Positions 46,363 through 58,171 of a DNA stretch of 64,000 bases are shown piece after piece. The stretch is from contig NZ_CP102512.1 in the NCBI RefSeq assembly GCF_024612015.1, forward strand, positions 6,324,001-6,388,000, read 5' to 3'. The position numbers and the translations under genes are program-made. Under the pieces are notes generated by a model. That model was given only the letters and a program-made list of their open reading frames with translations. It was not told the DNA's origin and did not search any database. Position 1 is the stretch's first letter. The number at the start of each line of letters is the position of its first letter. The DNA comes from Streptomyces sp. CA-210063 (GTDB lineage Bacteria > Actinomycetota > Actinomycetes > Streptomycetales > Streptomycetaceae).

Positions 46363-46550
46363 GCCGAATCCTGCCAACGGCCGCATGGAACAGTCGTCGC
46401 GTCAAGCGCCGTAGGCAGGAGCGGGGGACCCAAGGTAAGTGCCGCACCGGGCAGTTGACGGAGCGGCTTGGGGTGAAGCCACGCCTCCCACGGAGGAGTG
46501 GCCGGGCAACTCAACCGGCCCGAACCCGACAGCTCACCTCGCAGGCGTCG
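46363..46550 (+). promoter_or_regulatory. ydaO-type c-di-AMP riboswitch
   Basis: The leader of rpfA has the conserved ydaO blocks in order: CCGAATCCTGCCAACGG near the 5' end, GCGGGGGACCCAAGG, TTGGGGTGAAGCC, and CCCGAACCCGACAGCTCACC running into TCGCAGGCGT. The terminal TCACCTCGCAGGCG lies 20 bp ahead of the ATG region. This class senses cyclic di-AMP and lowers expression of cell-wall hydrolases; for rpfA in Streptomyces this control is established. Confidence 0.9.
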
Positions 46551-46554
46551 GTGA

Positions 46555-47247
<693 letters not shown>

Positions 47248-47386
47248 CCCGGCATGGCCGGACCGGGTGTGGCCGGGCTGAGCTGGGCCGAAAAATGGCC
47301 GCTCCCCAGCTGAACCACAGCCCGCTCACATCCGTGTCCTCCATAGTGAAGGCCTCGTGAGGGCCGTCCCCCCGTCCCCACGAGCT

Positions 47387-47432
47387 CCCCGCCCCGGTGC
47401 GCATTCCCCCGTACGCACCGGGGCGGGGTTTT
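47387..47432 (+). terminator. Intrinsic terminator downstream of rpfA
   Basis: Perfect 15-bp stem (CCCCGCCCCGGTGCG at 47387-47401, complement at 47414-47428), 12-nt loop, followed by TTTTG. It lies 140 bp after the rpfA stop and ahead of the eno promoter region. Confidence 0.9.
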
Positions 47433-47467
47433 GTCTTTCCCGCGGGGCCCCCTTTCCTGCTCACTCC

Positions 47468-47532
47468 TCCTGTTCACCCCTCCTGTTCACCCCTCCTGTT
47501 CACCCCTCCTGTTCACTTCTCGTGTTCACCCC
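47468..47532. repeat. 13-bp tandem repeat upstream of eno
   Basis: Five units with period 13, consensus TCCTGTTCACCCC, starting at 47468, 47481, 47494, 47507 and 47520. The first three are identical and the last two have one to two changes. It lies between the rpfA terminator and the eno start. Confidence 0.85.
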
Positions 47533-47617
47533 CGCTTTGTTCCGGATGGGAACAATGGATACCGTCTGTCTGCCCATGGGGCGGTCGGTCGGGTGTCGAC
47601 GGCTCCGGGGCGGTTAG

Positions 47618-48940
<1,323 letters not shown>

Positions 48941-49072
48941 CACCGCCGCCGCACCAGCAGGACGGCAAGTAGGAAGCGTCGTACGTACGTCCCCGTACTC
49001 GGTCCCGTACCGTGTGCGGGGACGTACGCACGTGCACGCAGGAGAAGGCAGCGGAAGAAGGGGAAGCGGGAC

Positions 49073-49555
49073 ATGGCCGTGAAGGACCGGGACCGGGACC
49101 GTTTCTCCACCGCGACCCGGCTGAAGCTGCTCGGTGAGCAGACGGCGGCCCGGGTCTACCGCTCCCAGACCAAGCGCCAGGCCCGCCGCTCCCGGCTGAC
49201 CGGCCGGGCCGCCCTGCTCGCCCTCGTCCTCTGCTCGCTGATCGTGGCGCTCGCCTATCCCATAAGGCAGTACGTCTCCCAGCGCGCCGAGATCGCCGAC
49301 ATGCAGCGGCAGCGCGAGGAGGCGCGCGAGCGGGTCGAGGAGTTGCGCGACCTCAAGGCGCGCTGGCAGGACGACGCGTACGCCGAGCAGCGCATCCGGG
49401 AGCGGCTGCACTATGTGATGCCGGGGGAGACCGGCTACACGATGATCGACCCGGACGCGGCGAAGCAGTCCCGTACGACGCAGGGGGCGGCCGACCGCCC
49501 CTGGTACACCAATGTCTGGGACGGGGTCGACAAGGCCGACGCCGCCGACCAGTGA
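49073..49555 (+). CDS. divIC: Septum formation initiator DivIC/FtsB
   Basis: 160 residues. A basic cytoplasmic N-terminus, one membrane helix (about 45-63) and an extracytoplasmic coiled coil (about 65-100) are followed by the conserved ERLHYVMPGETGY. It is the FtsB/DivIC partner of the FtsQLB-type division complex. In Streptomyces it is needed for sporulation septation more than for growth. It lies between eno and a DUF501 gene, the standard actinobacterial arrangement. Confidence 0.92.
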   Translation: MAVKDRDRDRFSTATRLKLLGEQTAARVYRSQTKRQARRSRLTGRAALLALVLCSLIVALAYPIRQYVSQRAEIADMQRQREEARERVEELRDLKARWQDDAYAEQRIRERLHYVMPGETGYTMIDPDAAKQSRTTQGAADRPWYTNVWDGVDKADAADQ

Positions 49556-49590
49556 ACCGACCAGAGCTCTAGAGAGATTTACTTACAGGC

Positions 49591-50133
49591 ATGCAGACGC
49601 CCCCGCCGCCCACCCCGCGCACCGAGCCCACCGACGCCGACGTCGAGGCCTTCCAGCAGCAGCTCGGACGCCCGCCGCGCGGGCTGCGCGCGATCGCGCA
49701 CCGGTGCCCGTGCGGGCAGCCGGACGTCGTCGAGACGGCCCCGCGCCTGCCGGACGGGACGCCCTTCCCCACGACGTACTACCTGACGTGCCCGCGCGCC
49801 GCCTCCGCGATCGGCACGCTGGAGGCGAACGGCGTGATGAAGGAGATGACGGAGCGGCTGGCGACGGACCCCGAGCTGGCCGCCGCGTACCGGGCCGCGC
49901 ACGAGGACTACATCGCCCGCCGCGACGCGATCGAGGTCCTGGAGGGCTTCCCGAGCGCGGGGGGCATGCCGGACCGCGTGAAGTGCCTGCACGTCCTCGT
50001 GGGCCACTCGCTGGCCGCGGGCCCCGGCGTCAACCCGCTGGGCGACGAGGCGATCGAGATGCTGCCGGAGTGGTGGGCGAAGGGCCCGTGCGTGGTGCCC
50101 GCGCCGGAGCCCGCGAAGGAGGCCGGCAAGTGA
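49591..50133 (+). CDS. DUF501 family protein
   Basis: 180 residues. Conserved DUF501 stretches are present: GRPPRGLRAIAHRCPCGQP, FPTTYYLTCPR, GGMPDRVKCLHVLVGHSLA and PGVNPLGDEA. Three Cys-containing motifs suggest possible metal binding. No function is known. The stop overlaps the GTG of ppx (GTGA). ATG 49591 follows a short AT-rich stretch without a strong ribosome binding site. The eno-divIC-DUF501-ppx order is conserved in actinobacteria. Confidence 0.9.
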   Translation: MQTPPPPTPRTEPTDADVEAFQQQLGRPPRGLRAIAHRCPCGQPDVVETAPRLPDGTPFPTTYYLTCPRAASAIGTLEANGVMKEMTERLATDPELAAAYRAAHEDYIARRDAIEVLEGFPSAGGMPDRVKCLHVLVGHSLAAGPGVNPLGDEAIEMLPEWWAKGPCVVPAPEPAKEAGK

Positions 50134-51071
50134 CCCGGGTCGCCGCCGTCGACTGCGGTACGAACTCCATCCGGCTCCTCGTCGCCGACGCGGACCCGGC
50201 CACGGGTGAACTCGTCGAGCTGGACCGGCGGATGATCATCGTCCGGCTCGGCCAGGGCGTCGACCGTACGGGCCGGCTGGCCCCCGAGGCGCTGGAGCGG
50301 ACCTTCGCGGCCTGCCGGGAGTACGCGGCGGTCATCAAGGAGCACGGCGCCGAGCGGATCCGCTTCGTGGCGACCTCGGCCTCCCGCGACGCCGAGAACC
50401 GGGGCGAGTTCGTCCGCGGGGTGCTCGACATCCTCGGCGTCGAGCCCGAGGTGATCTCCGGCGACCAGGAGGCCGAGTTCTCCTTCACGGGCGCGACCAA
50501 GGAACTGAAGGGGCGCGCCGACCTCGCCAAGCCGTATCTGGTCGTGGACATCGGCGGCGGCTCGACCGAGTTCGTCGTCGGCGACGACCAGGTGGCCGGC
50601 GCCCGCTCCGTGGACATCGGCTGCGTACGGCTGACCGAGCGGCACCTCGTACGGGACGGGGTCGTCGTCGACCCGCCCGGGCCGGAGCAGATCGCCGCGA
50701 TCCGCGCCGACATCGAGGCCGCGCTGGACCTCGCCGAGCAGGGGGTTCCCCTGCGGGAGGCGCACACCCTCGTCGGTCTCGCCGGCTCGGTCACGACGCT
50801 GTCCGCGATCGCCCAGGATCTGCCCGCGTACGACTCGGTCGCCATCCACCACTCCCGGATCCCGTACGACCGCGTCCGGGAGATCACCGAGTGGCTGCTG
50901 CGGTCGACGCACGCCGAGCGGGAGGCCGTCCCGTCGATGCACCCGGGACGCGTGGACGTGATCGCGGCGGGTGCGCTCGTGCTCCTGTCGATCATGGAGC
51001 GGATCGGGGCGGCGGAGGTCGTGGTGAGCGAACACGACATTCTGGACGGAATCGCCTGGTCCGTGGCGTGA
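50130..51071 (+). CDS. ppx: Ppx/GppA family exopolyphosphatase
   Basis: 313 residues of the ASKHA fold. Phosphate-binding motifs AAVDCGTNSIRLLVAD and VVDIGGGSTEFVVG, FVATSASRDAENR and the C-terminal HPGRVDVIAAGA are intact. It hydrolyses polyphosphate and/or pppGpp; the short actinobacterial form lacks the C-terminal HD domain of E. coli Ppx. The GTG at 50130 overlaps the preceding stop and has AAGGAGG ahead, so translation is coupled. The longer open frame upstream is antisense-type noise. Confidence 0.93.
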   Translation: MTRVAAVDCGTNSIRLLVADADPATGELVELDRRMIIVRLGQGVDRTGRLAPEALERTFAACREYAAVIKEHGAERIRFVATSASRDAENRGEFVRGVLDILGVEPEVISGDQEAEFSFTGATKELKGRADLAKPYLVVDIGGGSTEFVVGDDQVAGARSVDIGCVRLTERHLVRDGVVVDPPGPEQIAAIRADIEAALDLAEQGVPLREAHTLVGLAGSVTTLSAIAQDLPAYDSVAIHHSRIPYDRVREITEWLLRSTHAEREAVPSMHPGRVDVIAAGALVLLSIMERIGAAEVVVSEHDILDGIAWSVA

Positions 51072-51565
51072 GTGCCGGCTTGAGGCCCGGGCGGGTTCCG
51101 CTGCCCTCCCTGCGCCCCGGGGGCACTTGTGAGCATGTGTTTACTACTCGCCGGTAGCCTCGCCTGAGCTGTTCGGATAACGTATGAGCGCGTCCGAGGG
51201 GTGCTCCGGCACCCCTCGTCGACTCGCCGCCGAGAAAGTTCGTGAAGTTCTTCACAAGAGAATCGGCCCTGTTGAGCGATGTTTTGAGGCTGTGCAGAGC
51301 CTGCGCGGGCTCCGGGGGGTCAACGGGGCGTCCCCGAGGGGGTCTCACGGGGGTCTCGTCCGTGTGAAACCGGAGGGCGGTTCAGAGGGGTCGCGGGCCC
51401 GGAACGGCAGTTCACGCGGCATTGACAACGGTCGGTCTCAGAGGTCGGTTCCCCTGGTCGCCCATGACCTGTGCAATGGGGGTCGCGCAGTGTAGCAGAG
51501 GGCGTGAGGAAGCTTGTGAAGGGGCGCACGAGCGACCCCCCGATGGCGGGTACATACTCGATGGC
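51072..51565. promoter_or_regulatory. ndh regulatory region with Rex-like operator
   Basis: 494 bp. It contains a perfect 8-bp hairpin (AGGGGTGC/GCACCCCT, 51197-51216), a likely ppx terminator. After it comes TCGTGAAGTTCTTCACAA at 51240-51257, which matches the Rex operator TTGTGAAnnnnTTCACAA with one mismatch. In Streptomyces Rex represses respiratory genes when NADH/NAD+ is low and ndh is a known type of target. No gene is evident in the region. Confidence 0.7.
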
Positions 51566-52951
51566 ATGAGCACCACGGAGCGTCCCAGGATCCTCGTAGT
51601 AGGCGGTGGGTACGTAGGCCTGTACGCAGCTCGGCGCATTCTCAAGAAGATGCGCTACGGCGAGGCGACCGTCACGGTCGTCGACCCCCGGTCGTACATG
51701 ACCTACCAGCCCTTCCTCCCCGAAGCCGCCGCCGGCAGCATCTCCCCGCGGCATGTCGTCGTCCCGCTGCGACGCGTGCTCCCCAAGGCGGAGGTTCTCA
51801 CCGGTCGGGTCACCACCATCGACCAGGACCGCAAGGTCGCCACCGTCGCGCCGCTCGTCGGCGAGGCGTACGAGCTGCCTTTCGACTACCTGGTGATCGC
51901 GCTCGGCGCGGTCTCCCGCACCTTCCCGATCCCCGGCCTCGCCGAGCAGGGCATCGGTATGAAGGGCATCGAGGAGGCCATCGGCCTGCGCAACCACGTG
52001 CTTGAGCAGCTCGACAAGGCCGACTCCACGACCGACGAGGACGTCCGCCGCAAGGCGCTGACCTTCGTCTTCGTGGGCGGTGGCTTCGCCGGCGCGGAGA
52101 CCATCGGCGAGGTCGAGGACATGGCGCGCGACGCCGCGAAGTACTACAAGAACGTGTCCCGCGAGGACATGCGCTTCGTGCTCGTCGACGCCGCCGACAA
52201 GATCCTCCCCGAGGTCGGCCCGAAGCTCGGCCTGTACGGCAAGGAGCACCTGGAGGGCCGTGGGGTCGAGGTCTACCTCAACACCTCCATGGACTCCTGC
52301 GTCGACGGCCACGTCGTACTGAAGAACGGGTTGGAGGTCGACTCCAACACGATCGTCTGGACGGCCGGCGTCAAGCCGAACCCGGTCCTCTCCCGCTACG
52401 GTCTGCCGCTCGGCCCCCGCGGCCATGTGGACGCGGCGCCGACCCTCCAGGTCACCGGCACCGACTACATCTGGGCCGCGGGCGACAACGCCCAGGTCCC
52501 GGACGTCGCCGCCCGCAAGGCCGGCGTCGAGAACGCCTGGTGCCCGCCGAACGCGCAGCACGCGCTGCGGCAGGCCCGGGTCCTCGGCGACAACGTGGTC
52601 TCCGGCATGCGGGGCTTCCCGCAGAAGGAGTACGCGCACTCCAACAAGGGTGCGGTGGCGGGCCTCGGCCTCCACAAGGGCGTCGCGATGATCGTCATGG
52701 GCAAGATGAAGATCAAGCTCCGTGGCCGCCTCGCGTGGTACATGCACCGTGGCTACCACGGTCTGGCCATGCCGACCTGGAACCGCAAGATCCGCGTCTT
52801 CGCCGACTGGACCCTCGCGATGTTCCTCAAGCGCGAGGTCGTCTCGCTCGGCGCGATCGAGACTCCCCGCGAGGAGTTCTACGAGGCGGCCAAGCCGGCG
52901 CCGGTCGCCGCCGCTCCGGCCAAGACCGAGGAGAAGGCGAAGGCCTCCTGA
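51566..52951 (+). CDS. ndh: Type II NADH dehydrogenase (NAD(P)/FAD-dependent oxidoreductase)
   Basis: 461 residues. Two Rossmann motifs, ILVVGGGYVGLYAARR for FAD and FVFVGGGFAGAETIGE for NADH, frame a TYQPFLPEAAAGS segment typical of actinobacterial NDH-2. The FAD-binding AAGDNAQVPD and a C-terminal amphipathic membrane-attachment region (RLAWYMHRGYHGLAMP) follow. It passes electrons from NADH to quinone without pumping protons. ATG 51566 gives the normal N-terminus. The Rex-like operator 310 bp upstream suggests redox control. Confidence 0.93.
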   Translation: MSTTERPRILVVGGGYVGLYAARRILKKMRYGEATVTVVDPRSYMTYQPFLPEAAAGSISPRHVVVPLRRVLPKAEVLTGRVTTIDQDRKVATVAPLVGEAYELPFDYLVIALGAVSRTFPIPGLAEQGIGMKGIEEAIGLRNHVLEQLDKADSTTDEDVRRKALTFVFVGGGFAGAETIGEVEDMARDAAKYYKNVSREDMRFVLVDAADKILPEVGPKLGLYGKEHLEGRGVEVYLNTSMDSCVDGHVVLKNGLEVDSNTIVWTAGVKPNPVLSRYGLPLGPRGHVDAAPTLQVTGTDYIWAAGDNAQVPDVAARKAGVENAWCPPNAQHALRQARVLGDNVVSGMRGFPQKEYAHSNKGAVAGLGLHKGVAMIVMGKMKIKLRGRLAWYMHRGYHGLAMPTWNRKIRVFADWTLAMFLKREVVSLGAIETPREEFYEAAKPAPVAAAPAKTEEKAKAS

Positions 52952-52980
52952 CCCTCCCGGTCACCCCTCTGCTCGACCTG

Positions 52981-53016
52981 AAGGACCTCCCGCCATCCGT
53001 GGTGCGGGGGGTCCTT
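52981..53016. terminator. Terminator after ndh
   Basis: AAGGACCTCCCGC (52981-52993) pairs with GCGGGGGGTCCTT (53004-53016), 12 of 13 positions, loop 10 nt, 30 bp after the ndh stop. Confidence 0.75.
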
Positions 53017-53078
53017 CGGCGTTGCCGAGACTCTTCGGTCTGTTGGCGCGGGAGAGCTCGAGGGGTGGGGTGCGTTGG

Positions 53079-53248
53079 CGGGTGCGGGTGGGTGGGGGGC
53101 TGGTCGCGCAGTTCCCCGCGCCCCTAAAAGATCAGGCCCTGCGGGCCTGAAAAGCGACGGGTCCGCGGGCCGAAAAGCACGGGGGCGCAGCCCCTGCTTT
53201 TCAGGGGCGCGGGGAACTGCGCGACCACCCCCCACGCACCCGCACCCG
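53079..53248. repeat. Long palindromic intergenic element, copy B
   Basis: Arms of about 45 nt pair across the element. The inner arm again carries GCGCAGTTCCCCGCGCCCC and its complement. The outer arms (CGGGTGCGGGTG...GGGGGG versus CCCCCC...CACCCGCACCCG) differ from copies A and C. The middle contains two smaller hairpins (around CAGGCCCTGCGGGCCTG). It lies between ndh and cfa, which run in the same direction. Confidence 0.8.
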
Positions 53249-53343
53249 AAGAACACACCTCCCGGCGGGAATACGGCTCAGCCCCGCAGGTGATTACGTT
53301 GGCGTTGGACATTCCGGGATCTCTCGTCACGGAGGTGTGCGCC

Positions 53344-54642
53344 ATGCAGGACGCCGCGTCGCGGCTGAAGACCCTGCTCGAGCAGATGCTGGGGGCCCCG
53401 CTCCCGGTCCGGCTGCGGGCATGGGACGGTTCGGAGGCCGGCCCCCCTCAGGCCCCCGCACTGGTGGTACGGAACCGCAGGGCCCTGCGCCGGCTGCTGT
53501 GGAAGCCGGGGGAACTGGGCCTCGCCCGCGCCTGGGTCGCCGGAGACCTCGGCATCGAGGGGGACCTGTACGCCGTACTGGATCTGGTGGCCGGACACGT
53601 GTGGGAGCGGGACGAGGACGCCCGGAGCCTCGCCGAGTCCCTGCGCGACCCGGACGTGCGGGCGGCCGTCAAGGGCCTGCTGAAGCTGGCCGGCCCCGCT
53701 GTCCTCCTCCCGCCCGAACCGCCGCGCGAGGAGGTCCGCACCCGCCACCTGCACACCAGGCGCACGGACAGACGGGCCGTCAGCCACCACTACGACGTGG
53801 GCAACGACTTCTACGAGCTCGTCCTCGGCCCGTCGATGGTGTACTCCTGCGCCTATTGGGCGGCCCCCGACGGCACCACCCTCGAAGCCGCCCAGCACGA
53901 CAAACTCGACCTCATCTGCCGCAAACTCGCCCTCAGCCCTGGGCAGCGGCTCCTGGACGTCGGCTGCGGCTGGGGCTCCATGGCCGTCCACGCCGCCCGC
54001 GAGTACGGCGTCCATGTCGTCGGTGTCACCCTCTCCCAGGAGCAGGCCGCGTACGCCCGTAAACGCGTCGCCGACGAGGGCCTGACCGACCGGGTCGAGA
54101 TCCGCGTCCAGGACTACCGCGACGTCACCGACGGGCCGTACGACGCCATCTCCTCCGTCGGCATGGCCGAACACGTCGGCGCGGACAAGTACCTGGAGTA
54201 CGCCCAGGATCTGTACCGGCTCCTGGCCCCCGGCGGACGGCTGCTCAACCACCAGATCTCCCGGCGGCCGCAGCGCGACGAGAGCACGTACTCCGTCGAC
54301 GGCTTCATCGACGCGTACGTCTTCCCGGACGGCGAACTCGCCCCCGTCGGCACCACCGTCACCCTGCTCGAACGCGCCGGGTTCGAGGTCCGCGACGTGG
54401 AGTCCCTGCGCGAGCACTACGCCCTCACCCTGCGCGCCTGGGTCACCAACCTCGAAGCGCGGTGGGCCGAGGCCGTCGGCCTCGTCGGCGCGGGCCGTGC
54501 CCGCGTCTGGCGCCTCTACATGGCCGCCTCCGCCCTCGGCTTCGAACGCAACCGCATCGGCGTCAACCAGGTACTGGCCGTACGGACCCCGGAAGGGGGT
54601 GCGTCGGGGCTGCCGCTCAGGGCCCGGACCTGGGGAAGCTGA
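53344..54642 (+). CDS. cfa: Cyclopropane-fatty-acyl-phospholipid synthase family
   Basis: 432 residues. The SAM-binding motif LLDVGCGWGSMA, the CFA signature SHHYDVGNDFYELVLG, MVYSCAYW and the bicarbonate/lipid-site region MAEHVGADKYLEY are all present, with the N-terminal helical domain typical of the family. It would methylenate unsaturated phospholipid acyl chains. ATG 53344 is chosen because GGAGG lies 8 bp ahead; the open frame begins at a GTG at 53290 without such a site. With the desaturase at 603 it forms part of membrane-lipid modification, though the genes are 50 kb apart. Confidence 0.92.
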   Translation: MQDAASRLKTLLEQMLGAPLPVRLRAWDGSEAGPPQAPALVVRNRRALRRLLWKPGELGLARAWVAGDLGIEGDLYAVLDLVAGHVWERDEDARSLAESLRDPDVRAAVKGLLKLAGPAVLLPPEPPREEVRTRHLHTRRTDRRAVSHHYDVGNDFYELVLGPSMVYSCAYWAAPDGTTLEAAQHDKLDLICRKLALSPGQRLLDVGCGWGSMAVHAAREYGVHVVGVTLSQEQAAYARKRVADEGLTDRVEIRVQDYRDVTDGPYDAISSVGMAEHVGADKYLEYAQDLYRLLAPGGRLLNHQISRRPQRDESTYSVDGFIDAYVFPDGELAPVGTTVTLLERAGFEVRDVESLREHYALTLRAWVTNLEARWAEAVGLVGAGRARVWRLYMAASALGFERNRIGVNQVLAVRTPEGGASGLPLRARTWGS

Positions 54643-54728
54643 CGGCCGTACGGGGGCGTGTGCGGGCGTGTAGGGGGGGGCGGCGGTGAGTGAGCGCCCC
54701 CCCGTAGGACCCCCGGACGCGCGAGCGC

Positions 54729-54767
54729 GAGTGGGCCCCCGTTCCTGCGCGGAACGGGGGCCCACTC
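54729..54767. terminator. Bidirectional terminator between cfa and the ABC permease gene
   Basis: Perfect 17-bp stem (arms 54729-54745 and 54751-54767, loop TGCGC) between two convergent genes. Confidence 0.9.
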
Positions 54768-54792
54768 ACCTGCTGTCACGCCTCCCTCGCGG

Positions 54793-57330
54793 CTACTCCG
54801 ACTTGATCGCCGCCAGCATGTTCAGCTTCGCCGCGCGGCGGGCCGGCCACAGGGCGGCCAGGATGCCGACCGTGGCGGCCAGGAGGAGGAAGACGGCCAT
54901 CCGGGCCCAGGGGATGACCAGTTCGTACGTCGGCATCTTGCTGGCGATGAGTTCGCCGGCGGCCCAGCCGAAGAAGACGCCGAGGCCGATGCCGAGGACA
55001 CCGCCGAAGAGGGAGATGACGAGGGACTCCAGTCGGACCATCCGCTTGATGCCCTGTCGGTCGAGACCGATCGCGCGGAGCATGCCGATCTCCTGGGAGC
55101 GCTCGAAGACCGACATGGCGAGGGTGTTGATGACCCCGAGGACGGCGACGATCACGGCCATGGCCAGCAGTCCGTAGAGCATGTTCAGCATCAGGGTGAA
55201 CATCTTCGCGATGTCGTCGGAGAGGTCCTGCCCGCTCTGGACCTTGATCGCCGGGTTCTCGCCGAGGGCCTTCTCCAGCCCGTCCTTGGTGGCGTCGGAG
55301 GCGCCGGCCGAGGTCTTGACCATGACCATCATGTCGGCCGGGTCGGCGGCGGCCGGCAGGCGCTCGGTGAGCGTGGCGTTGTCCAGGAGGATGCCCTGGA
55401 TCAGTTCGTTGCTCTCGTAGACCCCGGCGACCGTCAGCTTCTGCTTCTCGCTGCCCTGGAACCCGGCGGTGAACTCCGAACCGGCCTTCCAGCCGCGCCG
55501 CTCGGCGGTCTCCGCGTCCACGACGACGTCCGCGCCGCCGACCTTGAACGTCCCGTTGTCGACGGGGAGGTCCGTGAGCTTGCCGATGGCCGAGCCGTTG
55601 ACCCCGGTGAGGTACTCGGTCTCGCCCTCGATGCGCGACTCGGCGTTGCGCAGCGACGAGGTGGCGGTGACGCCCTCGGCGGCGGCGAGCTTCTTCTCCA
55701 CTTCGGGGGAGAGGTAGTTGCCACTGGCCATCGAGACGACGTAGTCCGCCTTGATGGCGTCGGCGGCCATCTTGCCGATGGACGTCTGCAGGCTGCCCGC
55801 CATCACCGTCATACCGGTGATCAGCGTCAGGCCGATCATCAGCGCCGAGGCGGTGGCGGCGGTGCGGCGCGGATTGCGGACGGAGTTCTGCCGGGCGAGC
55901 TTGCCGGAGATCCCGAAGACACGCATGACGGGGGCCGCGGCCGCGATCAGGGGGCGGGAGAGGAGGGGCGTCAGGACGAAGACGCCGATGATCAGGAGGA
56001 CCGCGCCGATGCCCATCGGGGCCTGGCCGTCCGAGCCGTCCATCGTCGTGGCGTACAGGACGGTGGCGATGCCCGCGCCGGAGAACAGCGCGCCGATCGT
56101 GTTCCGTACGACGAGCGACTTGGTCGTCGCCTTCGCGTGGACGCTGCTCATCGCGGCGACCGGCGGGATCTTCGCCGCCCGGCGGCCCGGCAGCCAGGCG
56201 GCCACCATGGTGATCAGTACGCCGACGAGCAGGGCGGTGGCGACCGTGCCGGGGGAGACCACCAGCGGGCCGTCGGGGACCGTCTCGCCGAGCGCGCCGA
56301 CCAGGGCCCGCATGCCGGCGCCGATGCCGACACCGGCGGCGAGACCGGTGACCGCGGCGACCGCGCCCACGACGAACGCCTCGATCAGCACGGACCGCGT
56401 CACCTGGCGGCGGGAGGCGCCGACCGCGCGCAGCAGCGCCAGCTCCTTGGTGCGCTGGGCGACCAGCATCGTGAAGGTGTTGGCGATGATGAACGTGCCC
56501 ACGAACAGGGCGATCCCCGCGAAGACCAGCAGCCCGTTCTTCAAACCGCTCATCTCGGCGGCGATCCGCGTGGCCTGGTCGTCGGCGAGCAACTGGCCGG
56601 TGGTGGTGTACGCGGTGTCCTCGGGGAGGATCTTCTCGACGGCCGACTGCAGCTGGTCCTGGCTGGTGCCGGCCGCCGCCGTCACGTTGATCGCGTCGTA
56701 CTCGCCGTCCATGTGGAAGAGCCGCTGCGCGGTCGCCGTGTCGAAGAGGGTGAGGCTGCCGCCGGCCGCGACATTGCCGTCGTCCGTCGTGAAGATCCCG
56801 GTGACGGTGGGCGTGAGGACCGGCCCGTTGACGGACAGCCGGACGGTGTCGCCCACCTTGTACCCGGCCCGCTTCGCGGTCTGCGAGTCGATGGCGATCT
56901 CGTTCTCGCCCTTGGGCGCGCGGCCGTCCTGGATCGGATACCGGGGGTCGTCCGTCTCCCAGTAGTTGCCGCCCTGGGACTGGAAGCCGCCGCCGATCAG
57001 CTCGCCGTCCTTGTCGGCGAGCGCGGTGAACCCGCTCACCACACCGGTCGCCGACTCGGCGCCGGGCGCGCGCTCGACCTTCTTCAGCAGCTCCGGCGTC
57101 AGCTTCGGCTGTTCGGCGATGGCGTCGCCCTCGTCCGGTCGGTAGTCCGGCTCGATCGCGACGTCCACGTGGTCGAAGCCCTTGGCCGAGCTCTTCTGGA
57201 GCGCGTCCGAAATGGTGTTCGTGAAGACCAGCGTGCCGGACACGAAGGCGACGCCGAGCATCACCGCGAGCACGGTCATGAGCAGCCTGGCCTTGTGCGA
57301 GAGCACGTTGCGCAGGGCGGTACGGAACAT
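54793..57330 (-). CDS. FtsX-type ABC transporter permease (second system)
   Basis: 845 residues with the same build as the permease at 22263. It has an N-terminal helix (RNVLSHKARLLMTVLAVMLG), a large extracytoplasmic domain, an FtsX core (about 255-380), a second extracytoplasmic part and a second FtsX core (VFERSQEIGMLRAIGLDRQG). The matching ATPase is encoded 70 bp upstream. Cargo unknown. The two systems in this window are recognisable paralogues by domain layout and local sequence (AVMLxVAFVxGTLVFT occurs in both). Confidence 0.9.
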   Translation of the reverse strand: MFRTALRNVLSHKARLLMTVLAVMLGVAFVSGTLVFTNTISDALQKSSAKGFDHVDVAIEPDYRPDEGDAIAEQPKLTPELLKKVERAPGAESATGVVSGFTALADKDGELIGGGFQSQGGNYWETDDPRYPIQDGRAPKGENEIAIDSQTAKRAGYKVGDTVRLSVNGPVLTPTVTGIFTTDDGNVAAGGSLTLFDTATAQRLFHMDGEYDAINVTAAAGTSQDQLQSAVEKILPEDTAYTTTGQLLADDQATRIAAEMSGLKNGLLVFAGIALFVGTFIIANTFTMLVAQRTKELALLRAVGASRRQVTRSVLIEAFVVGAVAAVTGLAAGVGIGAGMRALVGALGETVPDGPLVVSPGTVATALLVGVLITMVAAWLPGRRAAKIPPVAAMSSVHAKATTKSLVVRNTIGALFSGAGIATVLYATTMDGSDGQAPMGIGAVLLIIGVFVLTPLLSRPLIAAAAPVMRVFGISGKLARQNSVRNPRRTAATASALMIGLTLITGMTVMAGSLQTSIGKMAADAIKADYVVSMASGNYLSPEVEKKLAAAEGVTATSSLRNAESRIEGETEYLTGVNGSAIGKLTDLPVDNGTFKVGGADVVVDAETAERRGWKAGSEFTAGFQGSEKQKLTVAGVYESNELIQGILLDNATLTERLPAAADPADMMVMVKTSAGASDATKDGLEKALGENPAIKVQSGQDLSDDIAKMFTLMLNMLYGLLAMAVIVAVLGVINTLAMSVFERSQEIGMLRAIGLDRQGIKRMVRLESLVISLFGGVLGIGLGVFFGWAAGELIASKMPTYELVIPWARMAVFLLLAATVGILAALWPARRAAKLNMLAAIKSE

Positions 57331-57400
57331 GAAGGGGTCCCTGTTTCGGGGTGGGGAAGCGATGACGGGTGGTCGGGTGCTGCCTCGGGGGCGAACTGCC

Positions 57401-58171
<771 letters not shown>

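Noticed and set aside
51184..51495. Small gene in the ndh upstream region
   Set aside because: It covers the terminator hairpin and the Rex-like operator, has poor codon pattern and no ribosome binding site.
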